Shown piece after piece: positions 55,976 through 64,000 of a stretch of DNA of 64,000 nt. Source of the DNA: Veillonella intestinalis (GTDB lineage Bacteria; Bacillota; Negativicutes; Veillonellales; Veillonellaceae). The notes below the pieces were generated by a model, which had not been told where the DNA came from, ran no database searches, and saw only the letters and a list, made by a program, of their open reading frames with translations. Location: positions 62,001 through 126,000 of the forward strand of contig NZ_CALPDB010000004.1 in the NCBI RefSeq assembly GCF_943193155.1, written 5' to 3'. The first letter of the stretch is position 1, and each line of letters begins with the position of its first letter. The translations under genes and the position numbers were made by a program.

Positions 55976-57325
55976 ATGGCAGAACCACGGATCCCTCCTC
56001 ATAGTATAGAGGCTGAACGAGCTGTACTGGGAGCCTTGCTTACAGGGGAGAATGTATACGACTCAATTAGTAGCATTGTTACTCGTAGCGATTTTTACCG
56101 TGATGCCCATCGAATTATGTATGAAGCGATTGAGAATATTCAGCACTCTCATCAGCGGCCGGATATGATTCTATTAGTAGAAGAATTAAATCGTCTTAAA
56201 AAGCTAGAAGAAGTAGGTGGCATTAATTATATTACCGATATTACGAATGCTGCCTCGGCTGTATATAATGTGGAAGAGCATGCTCGTATTATAGCTGGTA
56301 AGGCGCAGTTACGCCGGTTAATAGATGTAGGTAATAGAATTGTTGGTGAAAGCTATGCGACGACTAAATCAGTGCCTGAAATTCTCAATGATGCGGAAGT
56401 AGGAATCCTTGGCGTAACAGGGCAATTAAAAGCAGAAACGTCCTTTGTAAGTTTAGGTAATGTGTTGCCTAATTTAATTTCGCGCTTAGGGGAACTACAG
56501 AATCATGGCGATACGTTGACTGGTATATCCACTGGTTTTAAGGATTTGGATAATATTACCAATGGTTTACAACGGTCAGACCTTATTTTAGTTGCCGCAC
56601 GACCATCTATGGGTAAAACCGCATTTACGCTTAATTTAGCGTATAATGTGGCCGTTAAAGGTAAAGGTTCCGTTGCTTTTTTCTCCCTTGAAATGTCGGC
56701 GGAGCAGTTAGTAGGTCGTATTTTATCCTCGGCTACGGAAGTACCTTCCCATAAACTACGGACTGGTCAGTTACAGCCAGCTGATTGGGATGAAGTGGCA
56801 AAACAGATGGATAGTTTGATGTCCTCTAAATTATATATTGATGATACACCAGGGCTTACTGTACAGATGATGCGTTCTAAACTGCGTCGTTTAAAAGTAG
56901 AAAAAGGCCTAGATTTAATTATTGTGGACTATGTGCAGTTGATGACAGGCCGTAATGGTGGCAATAGTGATAATCGTCAGCAGGAGATTTCAGAGATTTC
57001 TCGAAATCTTAAATTAATAGCCCGTGAGATGAATGTTCCATTGATTGCCTTATCACAGTTAAGTCGTGGCGTTGAATCTCGTACTGATAAGCGCCCTGTA
57101 TTAAGTGACTTACGTGAATCTGGCTCTTTGGAACAGGATGCGGATATTGTAGTCTTTTTGTATCGTGATAAGTATTATAGTAAAGACGATACACAAGAAG
57201 ATATAACTGAAGTTATTATTCGTAAACATCGTAATGGTGCGCTGGGTACAATTAATCTCTTGTTCCAAGGGGAATTAACGAGATTTAGAGATACAACTTT
57301 GCGTACGGAAGAAGATGGCATGTAG
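55976..57325 (+). CDS. dnaB: replicative DNA helicase
   Basis: Hexameric 5'-3' helicase of the replisome. The 449-aa protein has the N-terminal domain (PPHSIEAERAVLGALL at residues 6-21), Walker A ARPSMGKTAF near residue 215, the DnaB Walker B in LIIVDYVQLM, SQLSRGVESR and the Arg-finger region DLRESGSLEQDADIV. It begins 2 bases after rplI, the standard Firmicute pair. Confidence 0.97.
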   Translation: MAEPRIPPHSIEAERAVLGALLTGENVYDSISSIVTRSDFYRDAHRIMYEAIENIQHSHQRPDMILLVEELNRLKKLEEVGGINYITDITNAASAVYNVEEHARIIAGKAQLRRLIDVGNRIVGESYATTKSVPEILNDAEVGILGVTGQLKAETSFVSLGNVLPNLISRLGELQNHGDTLTGISTGFKDLDNITNGLQRSDLILVAARPSMGKTAFTLNLAYNVAVKGKGSVAFFSLEMSAEQLVGRILSSATEVPSHKLRTGQLQPADWDEVAKQMDSLMSSKLYIDDTPGLTVQMMRSKLRRLKVEKGLDLIIVDYVQLMTGRNGGNSDNRQQEISEISRNLKLIAREMNVPLIALSQLSRGVESRTDKRPVLSDLRESGSLEQDADIVVFLYRDKYYSKDDTQEDITEVIIRKHRNGALGTINLLFQGELTRFRDTTLRTEEDGM

Positions 57326-57337
57326 GGAGGTAAAACT

Positions 57338-58459
57338 ATGAAACGTTGGCGTCGAACATTAGGAGCAACAACCTTAGGTGTATTATTAGCTAGTGGCGTA
57401 GGGTTTTCGGGACCTACCGTAGAAGCAAGTTTATTTGATGTTTTACTCGGTGGCGCAGTAAATATGGTAGAAGTTAATACAGGAATTTCTAACTTAGATG
57501 ATACTGAGCAAGGTCAGCAATACATGCTTGAACAGCGTAAGAGTCAAGTAGGGTATTATAATAATTATGCCTATCAAGATAGAGCTAAACGAATCTTTGA
57601 GGCCTTGACTAGCTCTCCTGATGTGAAACGGACGTATGTAGTTTTTGTAAATCCTCAAACAGATGCTAATGCTAGCATGGGGGTAGGTCGTGTTATGACA
57701 ATTAACAAAGGCCTTATGGATATGTTAGATGATGATGCATTGGCTTCGGTAGTAGGTCATGAAATAGGTCATGGAGAAAATAAAGATATCGTTCGTGGTC
57801 TTCGTAAAAGTGTGGCATTGCAGACCGCTGTAGGCGCTGCAACAAATAATGCAGGCGGTCTTAGTGTAATATTGGGCAATGCAGCTGGCAATTACTTGAA
57901 TGAACAAGTATTTAGTATGAGCCAAGAGAAGAAAGCTGATGAATGGGGCTTTAAGTTATTAGCTGATAGTCACTTTAATGTAGGCGCTGCGGCTGTTTCC
58001 ATGGCGGTAATTCGCGATAAATATGGCGAGTTATACACGGATGGTCTAGGCCAGATTATTAATCCTAATGATCATCCTAAGATGAGTCAACGTATTTCAG
58101 ATCATTTGAAACGTTTGCATGTGTATTCTAATAAGCATGTAGAGGTTAAAGAGGATGTCGTGTATGTTAATAATCAACCTGTCTATACAGGTGAGGCAGC
58201 CGGCAATTACACGGGTGCTATGCGTGCGTATTTAGTAGCTGGCAAATTAGCGCGCTATTATCATGATAATCAAGTAGGTGAGCCTGTAGTACAAGGTAAT
58301 CAAGTATTGATGAATGGAGCTTCTTTGGTGACTTTAAGTTCTGCTGAAAAAGCGAATGCTATGGGACAGGCTTTAAGTGCAGCTATTGCTAAGCAGGATC
58401 ATAAAGTAGATAAAAAAGCGGACAAAAAAGCGGACAAAAAAGCAAAAGATAAGAAATAA
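57338..58459 (+). CDS. exported M48-family zinc metalloprotease
   Basis: A 373-aa protein with an N-terminal signal sequence (RRTLGATTLGVLLASGVGFS, probable cleavage near VEA, residue 29) and a BepA/Loi-type peptidase M48 domain. The zinc site HEIGHGE is near residue 143 and the third ligand Glu lies in EKKADEWG near residue 202. Related proteases tend envelope proteins in the periplasm. The C-terminus ends in a Lys-rich run built from DKKADKKADKKAKDKK, encoded by direct repeats of a GACAAAAAAGCG word. The gene starts 12 bases after dnaB with GGGAGG upstream. Confidence 0.86.
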   Translation: MKRWRRTLGATTLGVLLASGVGFSGPTVEASLFDVLLGGAVNMVEVNTGISNLDDTEQGQQYMLEQRKSQVGYYNNYAYQDRAKRIFEALTSSPDVKRTYVVFVNPQTDANASMGVGRVMTINKGLMDMLDDDALASVVGHEIGHGENKDIVRGLRKSVALQTAVGAATNNAGGLSVILGNAAGNYLNEQVFSMSQEKKADEWGFKLLADSHFNVGAAAVSMAVIRDKYGELYTDGLGQIINPNDHPKMSQRISDHLKRLHVYSNKHVEVKEDVVYVNNQPVYTGEAAGNYTGAMRAYLVAGKLARYYHDNQVGEPVVQGNQVLMNGASLVTLSSAEKANAMGQALSAAIAKQDHKVDKKADKKADKKAKDKK

Positions 58460-58551
58460 AATATAAATTTTGCTAAGCTGTAACGGTTTATGGCAATTCA
58501 GCTTATAGTAATTCAGTTTGTAGTAATTTAGCTGATACTTGAATAGAAAAG

Positions 58552-58651
58552 AAAACACCTTTGCCGGAAGTTGGCAGGGGTGTTTTTTCTAATTTGACAT
58601 CTATTTTTGTTAAAAATACATTGTATTATTCTGAAAAATAGATGTCTTTTT
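58552..58651 (+). terminator. two successive terminators after the M48 gene
   Basis: First: AAAACACC/GGTGTTTT with inner TGCC/GGCA (58552-58586), T-run. Second: GACATCTATTTTT/AAAAATAGATGTC (58596-58646), loop 25 bases, T5. Confidence 0.85.
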
Positions 58652-58998
58652 ACAATAATCAACTCTAAAAAGACGTAATTTTTTAAAAAATGGATTGCAA
58701 CTATTAGTAAAATGCATTAATGGAAAAAACAAGTGATAACTAGTGGTTCGGGCATCCCATACCGTCAGTTATTCGTCAAAGATGCTTTGGCTATGCAGAT
58801 TTAGTAATGGATTTTAGACGTTTTTCGGGCTTTGGAGTATTTAATAATCAAAGGGCCTGTGCTATAATGAACTTGTCTTTAAAAGGAAATAAGCAATTTG
58901 AGAAGGGGACCAAAAAACGTCAGAAATTAGGATTTAGATTAGGAATTTCTTGAAGAGCTTGTTTCAGGTATATGTTTTCGGAAAAGAGGATTAGACAC
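58652..58998 (+). promoter_or_regulatory. non-coding region with the promoter of the Ldh2 gene
   Basis: An extended -10 (TGCTATAAT, 58860-58868) gives a 5'UTR of about 125 bases. Upstream, 58740-58800 can form GCATC/GATGC and other short stems. No ORF of note. Confidence 0.55.
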
Positions 58999-60129
58999 AT
59001 GGGAAACGTAGTAAAATTTAAGTATGAACAACTTGACCAACTTTGCGTAGATGCTTTCGTGAAATTTGGTTTCTCTGAAAAAGACGCTAAAATTATTCGT
59101 GATGTATTATTGATGTCTGATATGTATGGTATCCAAAGCCATGGTATGCAACGTCTTGTTCGTTACCATAAAGGTATTGAAAAAGGTACTATCAAAGTTG
59201 ATGCACAACCAGAAGTTGTTTTCGAAACTCCAGTATCTGCTGTAATCGATGGTCATGATGGCATGGGTCAATTAAATGGTCATTATGCAATGGAATTAGC
59301 AATTAAAAAAGCTAAAGAATCTGGTGTAGGTATCGTTTCTGTACGTAACTCCAACCACTATGGTATTGCTGGTTACTATGCTAACATGGCTGTAGAAGAA
59401 GGTTTGATTGGCTTCTCTTGCACAAACTCCGAAGCTATCATGGTTCCTACATATGCTCGTAAAGCAATGTTAGGTTCTAACCCTCAAGCTTGGGCAGCAC
59501 CTGCTGAACCTTACAACTTCTTCTTCGATGCTTCTACTACTGTAGTAACTCGTGGTAAATTAGAAATGTACAATAAATTAGGTAAAGAATTACCTGATGG
59601 CTGGGCTTTGAATAAAGATGGTAACCCTTCCACTGATGCAGCTGACGTATTGAAAAACATCTCTGCTCACGTAGGTGGCGGTATCATGCCACTTGGTGGT
59701 AACACTGAACAATTAGGTTCCCATAAAGGGTATGGTAATGGTATGGTTGTTGAATTATTCGCAGCTATCCTTTCCATGGGTGGTACTTCTAACCACTGCA
59801 TGAAAGATGGTAAATCCAATATTTGCCACGGCTTCATGGCTATTAACCCAGCATTCTTCGGTGATGCTGATGCTATCAAAAAACATTTCTCCACATTCTT
59901 AACTGAACTTCGTGAAGCTCCTAAAGCTGAAGGCGAAGCTCGCATCTACACTCATGGTGAAAAAGAAATCGAAGCAGTTAAAGACCGTGAAGAAAATGGT
60001 ATCCCTGTAATTGATAAAACAATGACAGAAGTATATGAACTTTGCGAATACTTAGGTCTTGATTTCTCCAAATACTTTGGCGATTACAAACCACCAGTAG
60101 CTGGTGATATGTTCACTGGTAACTATTAA
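58999..60129 (+). CDS. Ldh2-family NAD(P)-dependent 2-hydroxyacid dehydrogenase
   Basis: A 376-aa member of the malate/L-lactate/ureidoglycolate dehydrogenase family. It has MYGIQSHGMQRL (about residues 42-53), the catalytic-site RNSNHYGIAGYYA (near 118), SNPQAWAAP and GSHKGYGNGMVVELF. AGAGGA before the ATG at 58999 fixes the start; the frame is open to 58972. Codon choice is strongly biased (CGT for Arg, many AAC and TTC, almost no CGA, CGG or AGA), unlike the genes around it, which suggests high expression. In a lactate- and malate-fermenting Veillonella-like cell it could be malate dehydrogenase or malate-lactate transhydrogenase; that is inference. Confidence 0.87.
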   Translation: MGNVVKFKYEQLDQLCVDAFVKFGFSEKDAKIIRDVLLMSDMYGIQSHGMQRLVRYHKGIEKGTIKVDAQPEVVFETPVSAVIDGHDGMGQLNGHYAMELAIKKAKESGVGIVSVRNSNHYGIAGYYANMAVEEGLIGFSCTNSEAIMVPTYARKAMLGSNPQAWAAPAEPYNFFFDASTTVVTRGKLEMYNKLGKELPDGWALNKDGNPSTDAADVLKNISAHVGGGIMPLGGNTEQLGSHKGYGNGMVVELFAAILSMGGTSNHCMKDGKSNICHGFMAINPAFFGDADAIKKHFSTFLTELREAPKAEGEARIYTHGEKEIEAVKDREENGIPVIDKTMTEVYELCEYLGLDFSKYFGDYKPPVAGDMFTGNY

Positions 60130-60229
60130 TACTAGTACATTTTATTGATAATGCACCTAGCACATATGACGCAATCCTTAATTGCGCAGTTTAATAGGAA
60201 TGGCATAGCCTGTTAAGCAGAATGAATGG

Positions 60230-60262
60230 CAGCCCATACTCGCTTGAGTGTGGGCTGTTTTG
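60230..60262 (+). terminator. terminator after the Ldh2 gene
   Basis: CAGCCCATACTC/GAGTGTGGGCTG (one wobble pair), 4-base loop, then TTTTGTTT. The following 200 bases to the next gene are AT-rich and show no feature. Confidence 0.88.
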
Positions 60263-60463
60263 TTTCTTCTTGAAATAACTCCTCAACAGGGATAGCTTAA
60301 CATGATACAATAAAGAAAATAATTGTATTTGAATTATTGGTTGTATTTATAGAATATTTAAAAGTAATTAAAAGTATTTAAAATCTTTACAGTGTGATAA
60401 TAAAATGCATAGTGTGAGGATGAATACATAATAGCAAGTTTTTGAGATAAAGGAGTCAGCAGT

Positions 60464-62476
60464 ATGACGAAAAGAGAGATTAATGCCGTATGTCCTTACG
60501 ATTGTCCTGATGCCTGTGGGCTAATAGTAACAACTGAAAATGGTCGTGTAACTAAAGTGGTAGGGAATCCTAACCATGCTTTTACGCGGGGAATGCTCTG
60601 TCCTAAAATGGCGCATTATGAGGAAACCATTCATTCCCCAGAACGCTTATTGACACCTTTAAAGCGGACGGGACCTAAGGGCTCTGGTGAATTTACGCCA
60701 ATTAGTTGGGACGAAGCCATTCAAAGCATTGCTCAGAAATTTAAAGAGAGTTTGGCTTTGTATGGTGGTCAAAGTATTATGCCCTATTCGTATGCTGGTA
60801 CTATGGGACTAATTCATAAAGCGGCGGGGTTTCCTCTGTTTGCTCGTTTAGGTGCGGTGCGACATAATCGAGGTATTTGTTCTCCTGCTAAAACTTATGG
60901 CTGGCAGATGATAATGGGAAATACTTTTGGAACACGGCCACAAGAGTTAGGTCATAGCGATTGTGTCATCTTGTGGAGTCTTAATGCACTTGCTACAGAT
61001 ATCCATATTATGCATGATGTGAAGGCAGCAAAAGCTCGTGGCGCTAAAGTTTGGGTTATTGATATTTATCATACGATTACTTGTGATCAAGCCGATGAAG
61101 TAGTGGTAGTGAAACCTGGCACCGATGGAGCTTTAGCTATGGGGATTCTTCATATACTAGAGCGAGATGACCTTGTAAACCGTGATTTTATTGAAAAGCA
61201 TGTTATTGGGTATGATAAGCTTGTTCGAGCTGAGCTAGGTACTTATACACCAACTAAGGTAGCGGCGATTACAGGTGTTTCAGTAGAACAAATTGAAGCT
61301 TTAGCACAGGCTTATGGGAAGGCAAAAGCGCCTTTTATCCGTTTAGGTAGTGGTTTATCCCGTTATGGTAATGGCGCCATGACAGTGCGAGCTATTGCAT
61401 GTCTGCCTGCTGTAGTTGGGGCTTATGAAACCTTAGGTGGTGGCATGTTAAGTGATGCTAAAGGTAGTTATTACATTAATGATGGTGTTATGTCTTGGGA
61501 CCTTCATGCTGGTAAAGTAGTACCTACCGTGCCTATGGTAAAATTGGGAGATATATTAAATAAAAAAGAAGATCCTATTCGCTGTCTCTATATTTACTCC
61601 TCTAATCCTGCGATTACAGCGCCAGATCAGAATCAAGTGCGTCGCGGTTTACAGCGGGAGGATTTGTTTACAGTAGTACATGAAAGATTTTTAACTGATA
61701 CGGCTAAATATGCGGACATTGTTTTACCGGCTACCTCTTCGGTAGAAGCAGATGATATTTATAATTCCTATGGCCATTATACAAGTGCTATTGGTTACAA
61801 GGCGATTGAGCCTATTGGGGAAAGTAAGTCTAATTGGGATACAATTTGCTTATTGGCTAAGGCTATGGGCATTACAGATCCCTTCTTTGATAAGACGGCG
61901 CTCGATTTAATTCAAGATACATTAGATAGGGCGACTCATGTTAGTGAAGCGGATAAAGCTAAATTATTAGCAGGCGAACCTGTTGAGATGGCCGTACCAG
62001 CTAATTATAAGATGAACTTTAAGACGTCATCAGGTAAGATTGAGATTTATAATCCAAGGGAACAGGCTATGTTACCTACTTATGTAGCACCTTATAGTGA
62101 AACGGTGGCTAGTGGTGAATACCATTTAATTAATGCCCCTGATATTCGTATTTTAGACTCTTCGTTCTGTGAACGTGTATTTGATAGGACTAAACCACTT
62201 ATGGCAGCTTGGATACATCCTGACGAGGGGATTAACTTGGGGGTACAAGAAGGTGATTTAGTAGAACTCGCTAATGAGCAAGGAACTTTGCAAATGCCGG
62301 TATTTTTTGATAAAGGGGTACAACCTAAGACGGTTGTATCGTATGGTGTGTGGTGGCAACGTTATTCATCAGATGCTCAGGCAGGTATTAATGCATTAAC
62401 CTCATCAAGGTTAACTGATTTTGCTGAAGGAAGCACTTTTTATGATGTAAAAGTAGATATTCGGCCTGTATCTTGA
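60464..62476 (+). CDS. molybdopterin-dependent oxidoreductase
   Basis: A 670-aa DMSO-reductase-superfamily enzyme. It starts with a [4Fe-4S] site (Cys in AVCPYDCPDACGL, fourth Cys in GMLCPKMAHYE near residue 47) and continues with the three molybdopterin domains (IWSLNALATDIHIM, VVKPGTDGALAMGI, and the C-terminal MGD-binding domain). RGICSPAKTYG near residue 138 may hold the molybdenum ligand. There is no Tat signal, so it is cytoplasmic. No partner subunit gene is adjacent. The substrate is not identifiable; it resembles soluble BisC/YyaE-type proteins more than FdhA. Confidence 0.85.
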   Translation: MTKREINAVCPYDCPDACGLIVTTENGRVTKVVGNPNHAFTRGMLCPKMAHYEETIHSPERLLTPLKRTGPKGSGEFTPISWDEAIQSIAQKFKESLALYGGQSIMPYSYAGTMGLIHKAAGFPLFARLGAVRHNRGICSPAKTYGWQMIMGNTFGTRPQELGHSDCVILWSLNALATDIHIMHDVKAAKARGAKVWVIDIYHTITCDQADEVVVVKPGTDGALAMGILHILERDDLVNRDFIEKHVIGYDKLVRAELGTYTPTKVAAITGVSVEQIEALAQAYGKAKAPFIRLGSGLSRYGNGAMTVRAIACLPAVVGAYETLGGGMLSDAKGSYYINDGVMSWDLHAGKVVPTVPMVKLGDILNKKEDPIRCLYIYSSNPAITAPDQNQVRRGLQREDLFTVVHERFLTDTAKYADIVLPATSSVEADDIYNSYGHYTSAIGYKAIEPIGESKSNWDTICLLAKAMGITDPFFDKTALDLIQDTLDRATHVSEADKAKLLAGEPVEMAVPANYKMNFKTSSGKIEIYNPREQAMLPTYVAPYSETVASGEYHLINAPDIRILDSSFCERVFDRTKPLMAAWIHPDEGINLGVQEGDLVELANEQGTLQMPVFFDKGVQPKTVVSYGVWWQRYSSDAQAGINALTSSRLTDFAEGSTFYDVKVDIRPVS

Positions 62477-62571
62477 TTTTTAATGCAATCTCATAAAAAT
62501 TTTCTATAAATAGAGTGGTTCTATTAAAGGTGAAAAATAGTTTATTTAAATGCCTTGAATATAGGGAAAAT

Positions 62572-62605
62572 GCGCATTTCGCTGTAATGGTGAAATGTGT
62601 TTTTT
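62572..62605 (+). terminator. terminator after the molybdoenzyme gene
   Basis: GCGCATTTC pairs with GAAATGTGT (wobbles included), followed by T6. Confidence 0.7.
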
Positions 62606-62681
62606 CTATATGGTTTTCTCTTTTTAAAGAAAGATATGCAAAAATGTAATAAATAAAACTAGGAAATATTTCAAAATACAT

Positions 62682-62710
62682 TTGTCCAATTCTTAAAAAC
62701 GTTGTATAAT
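62682..62710 (+). promoter_or_regulatory. promoter of brnQ
   Basis: TTGTCC (62682-62687), 17-base spacer, TATAAT (62705-62710). No T-box is visible between it and the gene. Confidence 0.75.
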
Positions 62711-62751
62711 CTAATGCAAACCTTAATTTAATAAGAGAGAGGATGGGGATT

Positions 62752-64000
62752 ATGAATACGGAAAATGTTAAATTAAGTAACCGAGCCTATATCGCTATTG
62801 GCTTGATGTTGTTCGCTCTATTTTTTGGAGCTGGTAATCTAATTTTCCCTGCGTCCTTAGGACAACAAGCAGGCGAAAATGTTTGGTGGGCTATTTTAGG
62901 CTTTATCATTACTGGTGTGGGTCTGCCATTACTTGGTGTTATGGCTATGGGTTACTCTGGTTCTAAGGACGTACAGGCTTTAGCTAGTCGCGTACATCCA
63001 GTGTATGGTTTCATTTACACGGTATTATTATATTTGACAATTGGACCTGCTTTTGCGATTCCACGTACGGGTACAGTATCTTATGAAATTGCAGTAAAAC
63101 CATTTTTAGGTGGGGCGGCTAATGATACAGCGCAAACTATGTTCTTAGTTGTGTTCTTTGCCCTTACGCTTTGGTTATCTATTAACCCAGCTAAGTTAGT
63201 TGATCGCATTGGTAAAGTGTTGACGCCATTATTATTAATTAGTATTTGTGCTTTAATTATTAAATCATTGGTTACACCAATGGGTGGGTATCAAGAGCCG
63301 ACAGATGCCTATGCTACTACTGGTGTAGCTATTGTGCAAGGTGTTTTAGATGGTTATAATACGATGGATGCGTTGGCATCATTAGTATTTGCTATTCTTG
63401 TTATTGATTTTGTTAAGTTGTCTGGTGCTCAGACAAAAGAAGAAATTACTTCGGCTACTTTTAAAGCAGGTTTAATTGCTGTGGCTTGGTTAGGCTTTGT
63501 ATATATTTTCGTAGCTAATCTTGGGGCTACTAGCGTTAGTCAACTTGGTATTTTAGATACCGGTGCTCCTGTATTGGCAGAAAGTGCTAAATTGTTATTT
63601 GGTAACATTGGTGCTTTAATTTTGGCCGTAATTGTATTATTGGCATGCTTGACTACAAGTATTGGTCTTGTAACATCTTGTGCTAAATATTTCTACCGTG
63701 TATACTCTGGCATTAATTATAAAATTTATGCTGTTATTTTCTCGGTAGTGTCCTTCTTTATTGGTATGTATGGCTTGAAAACTATCATCGTAGCCGCTAT
63801 TCCAGTATTAATGTTCTTGTATCCATTGACAATTGCTATTATCACTTTGGCTTTCTTGAATAACACATTCCAAGGCCGTCAATGTGTATATGTTTGGACT
63901 ATGGGTTTAACTTTAATCAGTGCTTTTGTAAGTGGTTGTGAAACAGCGGAAGTAAATCTTGGTGCTTTTGGTCAATGGTTTGCTACGTATGTGCCATTCC
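62752..64000 (+). CDS. brnQ: branched-chain amino acid carrier (partial)
   Basis: The first 416 codons of an LIVCS-family cation-coupled Leu/Ile/Val importer; the gene runs off the window. The protein starts MNTENVKLSNRAYIAIGLML, followed by the family signature FFGAGNLIFPASLG, then repeated membrane segments such as YTVLLYLTIGPAFAIPRTGT. BrnQ proteins are about 430-450 aa, so only a short end is missing. GAGAGG lies upstream of the ATG. Confidence 0.93.
   Translation, partial: MNTENVKLSNRAYIAIGLMLFALFFGAGNLIFPASLGQQAGENVWWAILGFIITGVGLPLLGVMAMGYSGSKDVQALASRVHPVYGFIYTVLLYLTIGPAFAIPRTGTVSYEIAVKPFLGGAANDTAQTMFLVVFFALTLWLSINPAKLVDRIGKVLTPLLLISICALIIKSLVTPMGGYQEPTDAYATTGVAIVQGVLDGYNTMDALASLVFAILVIDFVKLSGAQTKEEITSATFKAGLIAVAWLGFVYIFVANLGATSVSQLGILDTGAPVLAESAKLLFGNIGALILAVIVLLACLTTSIGLVTSCAKYFYRVYSGINYKIYAVIFSVVSFFIGMYGLKTIIVAAIPVLMFLYPLTIAIITLAFLNNTFQGRQCVYVWTMGLTLISAFVSGCETAEVNLGAFGQWFATYVPF

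Noticed and set aside
58740-58800. Homology between this region and the leader at 46371 (shared TAGTGG..TTCG).
   Set aside because: The match covers about ten bases only and the predicted folds differ.

Overview
The window reads as a chromosomal segment from a diderm Firmicute of the Negativicutes, most likely Veillonella or a close relative. This is an inference. Firmicute traits are strong GGAGG-type ribosome binding sites, two T-box leaders, an ECF-type importer and the gene order yybS-gdpP-rplI-dnaB. Two YadA-like trimeric autotransporters require an outer membrane. DNA is moderately AT-rich, with long AT-rich spacers. No rRNA, tRNA, insertion sequence, prophage or CRISPR array was seen.

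Layout. 145-4847 carries leucine synthesis (leuA, leuC, leuD, leuB). 5116-8433 is a T-box leader with a UGG (Trp) specifier in front of an ECF importer whose substrate-binding S domain is fused to an ATPase. 8531-17808 holds a complete histidine pathway: hisK, then hisZGDBHAFIEC. 17945-19238 has queC and an SGNH hydrolase. 19239-22101 is unusually poor in genes: it holds two candidate stand-alone RNAs, one small secreted Lys-rich protein, short repeats and a Cys T-box. 22102-23762 is cysK-cysE. 24385-29751 holds two convergent trimeric autotransporters. 30314-36758 (minus strand) encodes all seven shikimate-pathway activities in six genes, including an AroE-AroK fusion. 37125-40538 (minus) is nrdA-nrdB. 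41007-43233 has small DUF2922/DUF1659-type genes, a MarR regulator and an exported protein. 43357-46189 is purB and purA. 46502-49749 has a DedA protein, an ArnT-like glycosyltransferase and a uracil-DNA-glycosylase-like protein. 50261-58459 has RNase J with a long disordered N-terminus, then yybS, gdpP, rplI, dnaB and an M48 protease. 58999-64000 has an Ldh2-family dehydrogenase with codon use typical of high expression, a molybdopterin oxidoreductase and the start of brnQ.

The strongest new observation is a complete ribosome-mediated transcription attenuator upstream of the DAHP synthase gene (36860-37083, minus strand). It has a 17-bp-spaced promoter, a 30-codon leader peptide with the run YFYFWFF, a 12-bp protector hairpin overlapping those aromatic codons, a 9-bp antiterminator pairing and a GC-rich terminator with a U tract. 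The same window uses T-boxes for its Trp-importer-like and Cys genes, so two different amino-acid sensing mechanisms coexist. Other points of interest are several short-period tandem repeats in spacers of biosynthetic operons, a promoter-to-terminator small RNA with a CCUCCUCCC loop region, and a 5'UTR hairpin before one autotransporter that could compete for its Shine-Dalgarno sequence.
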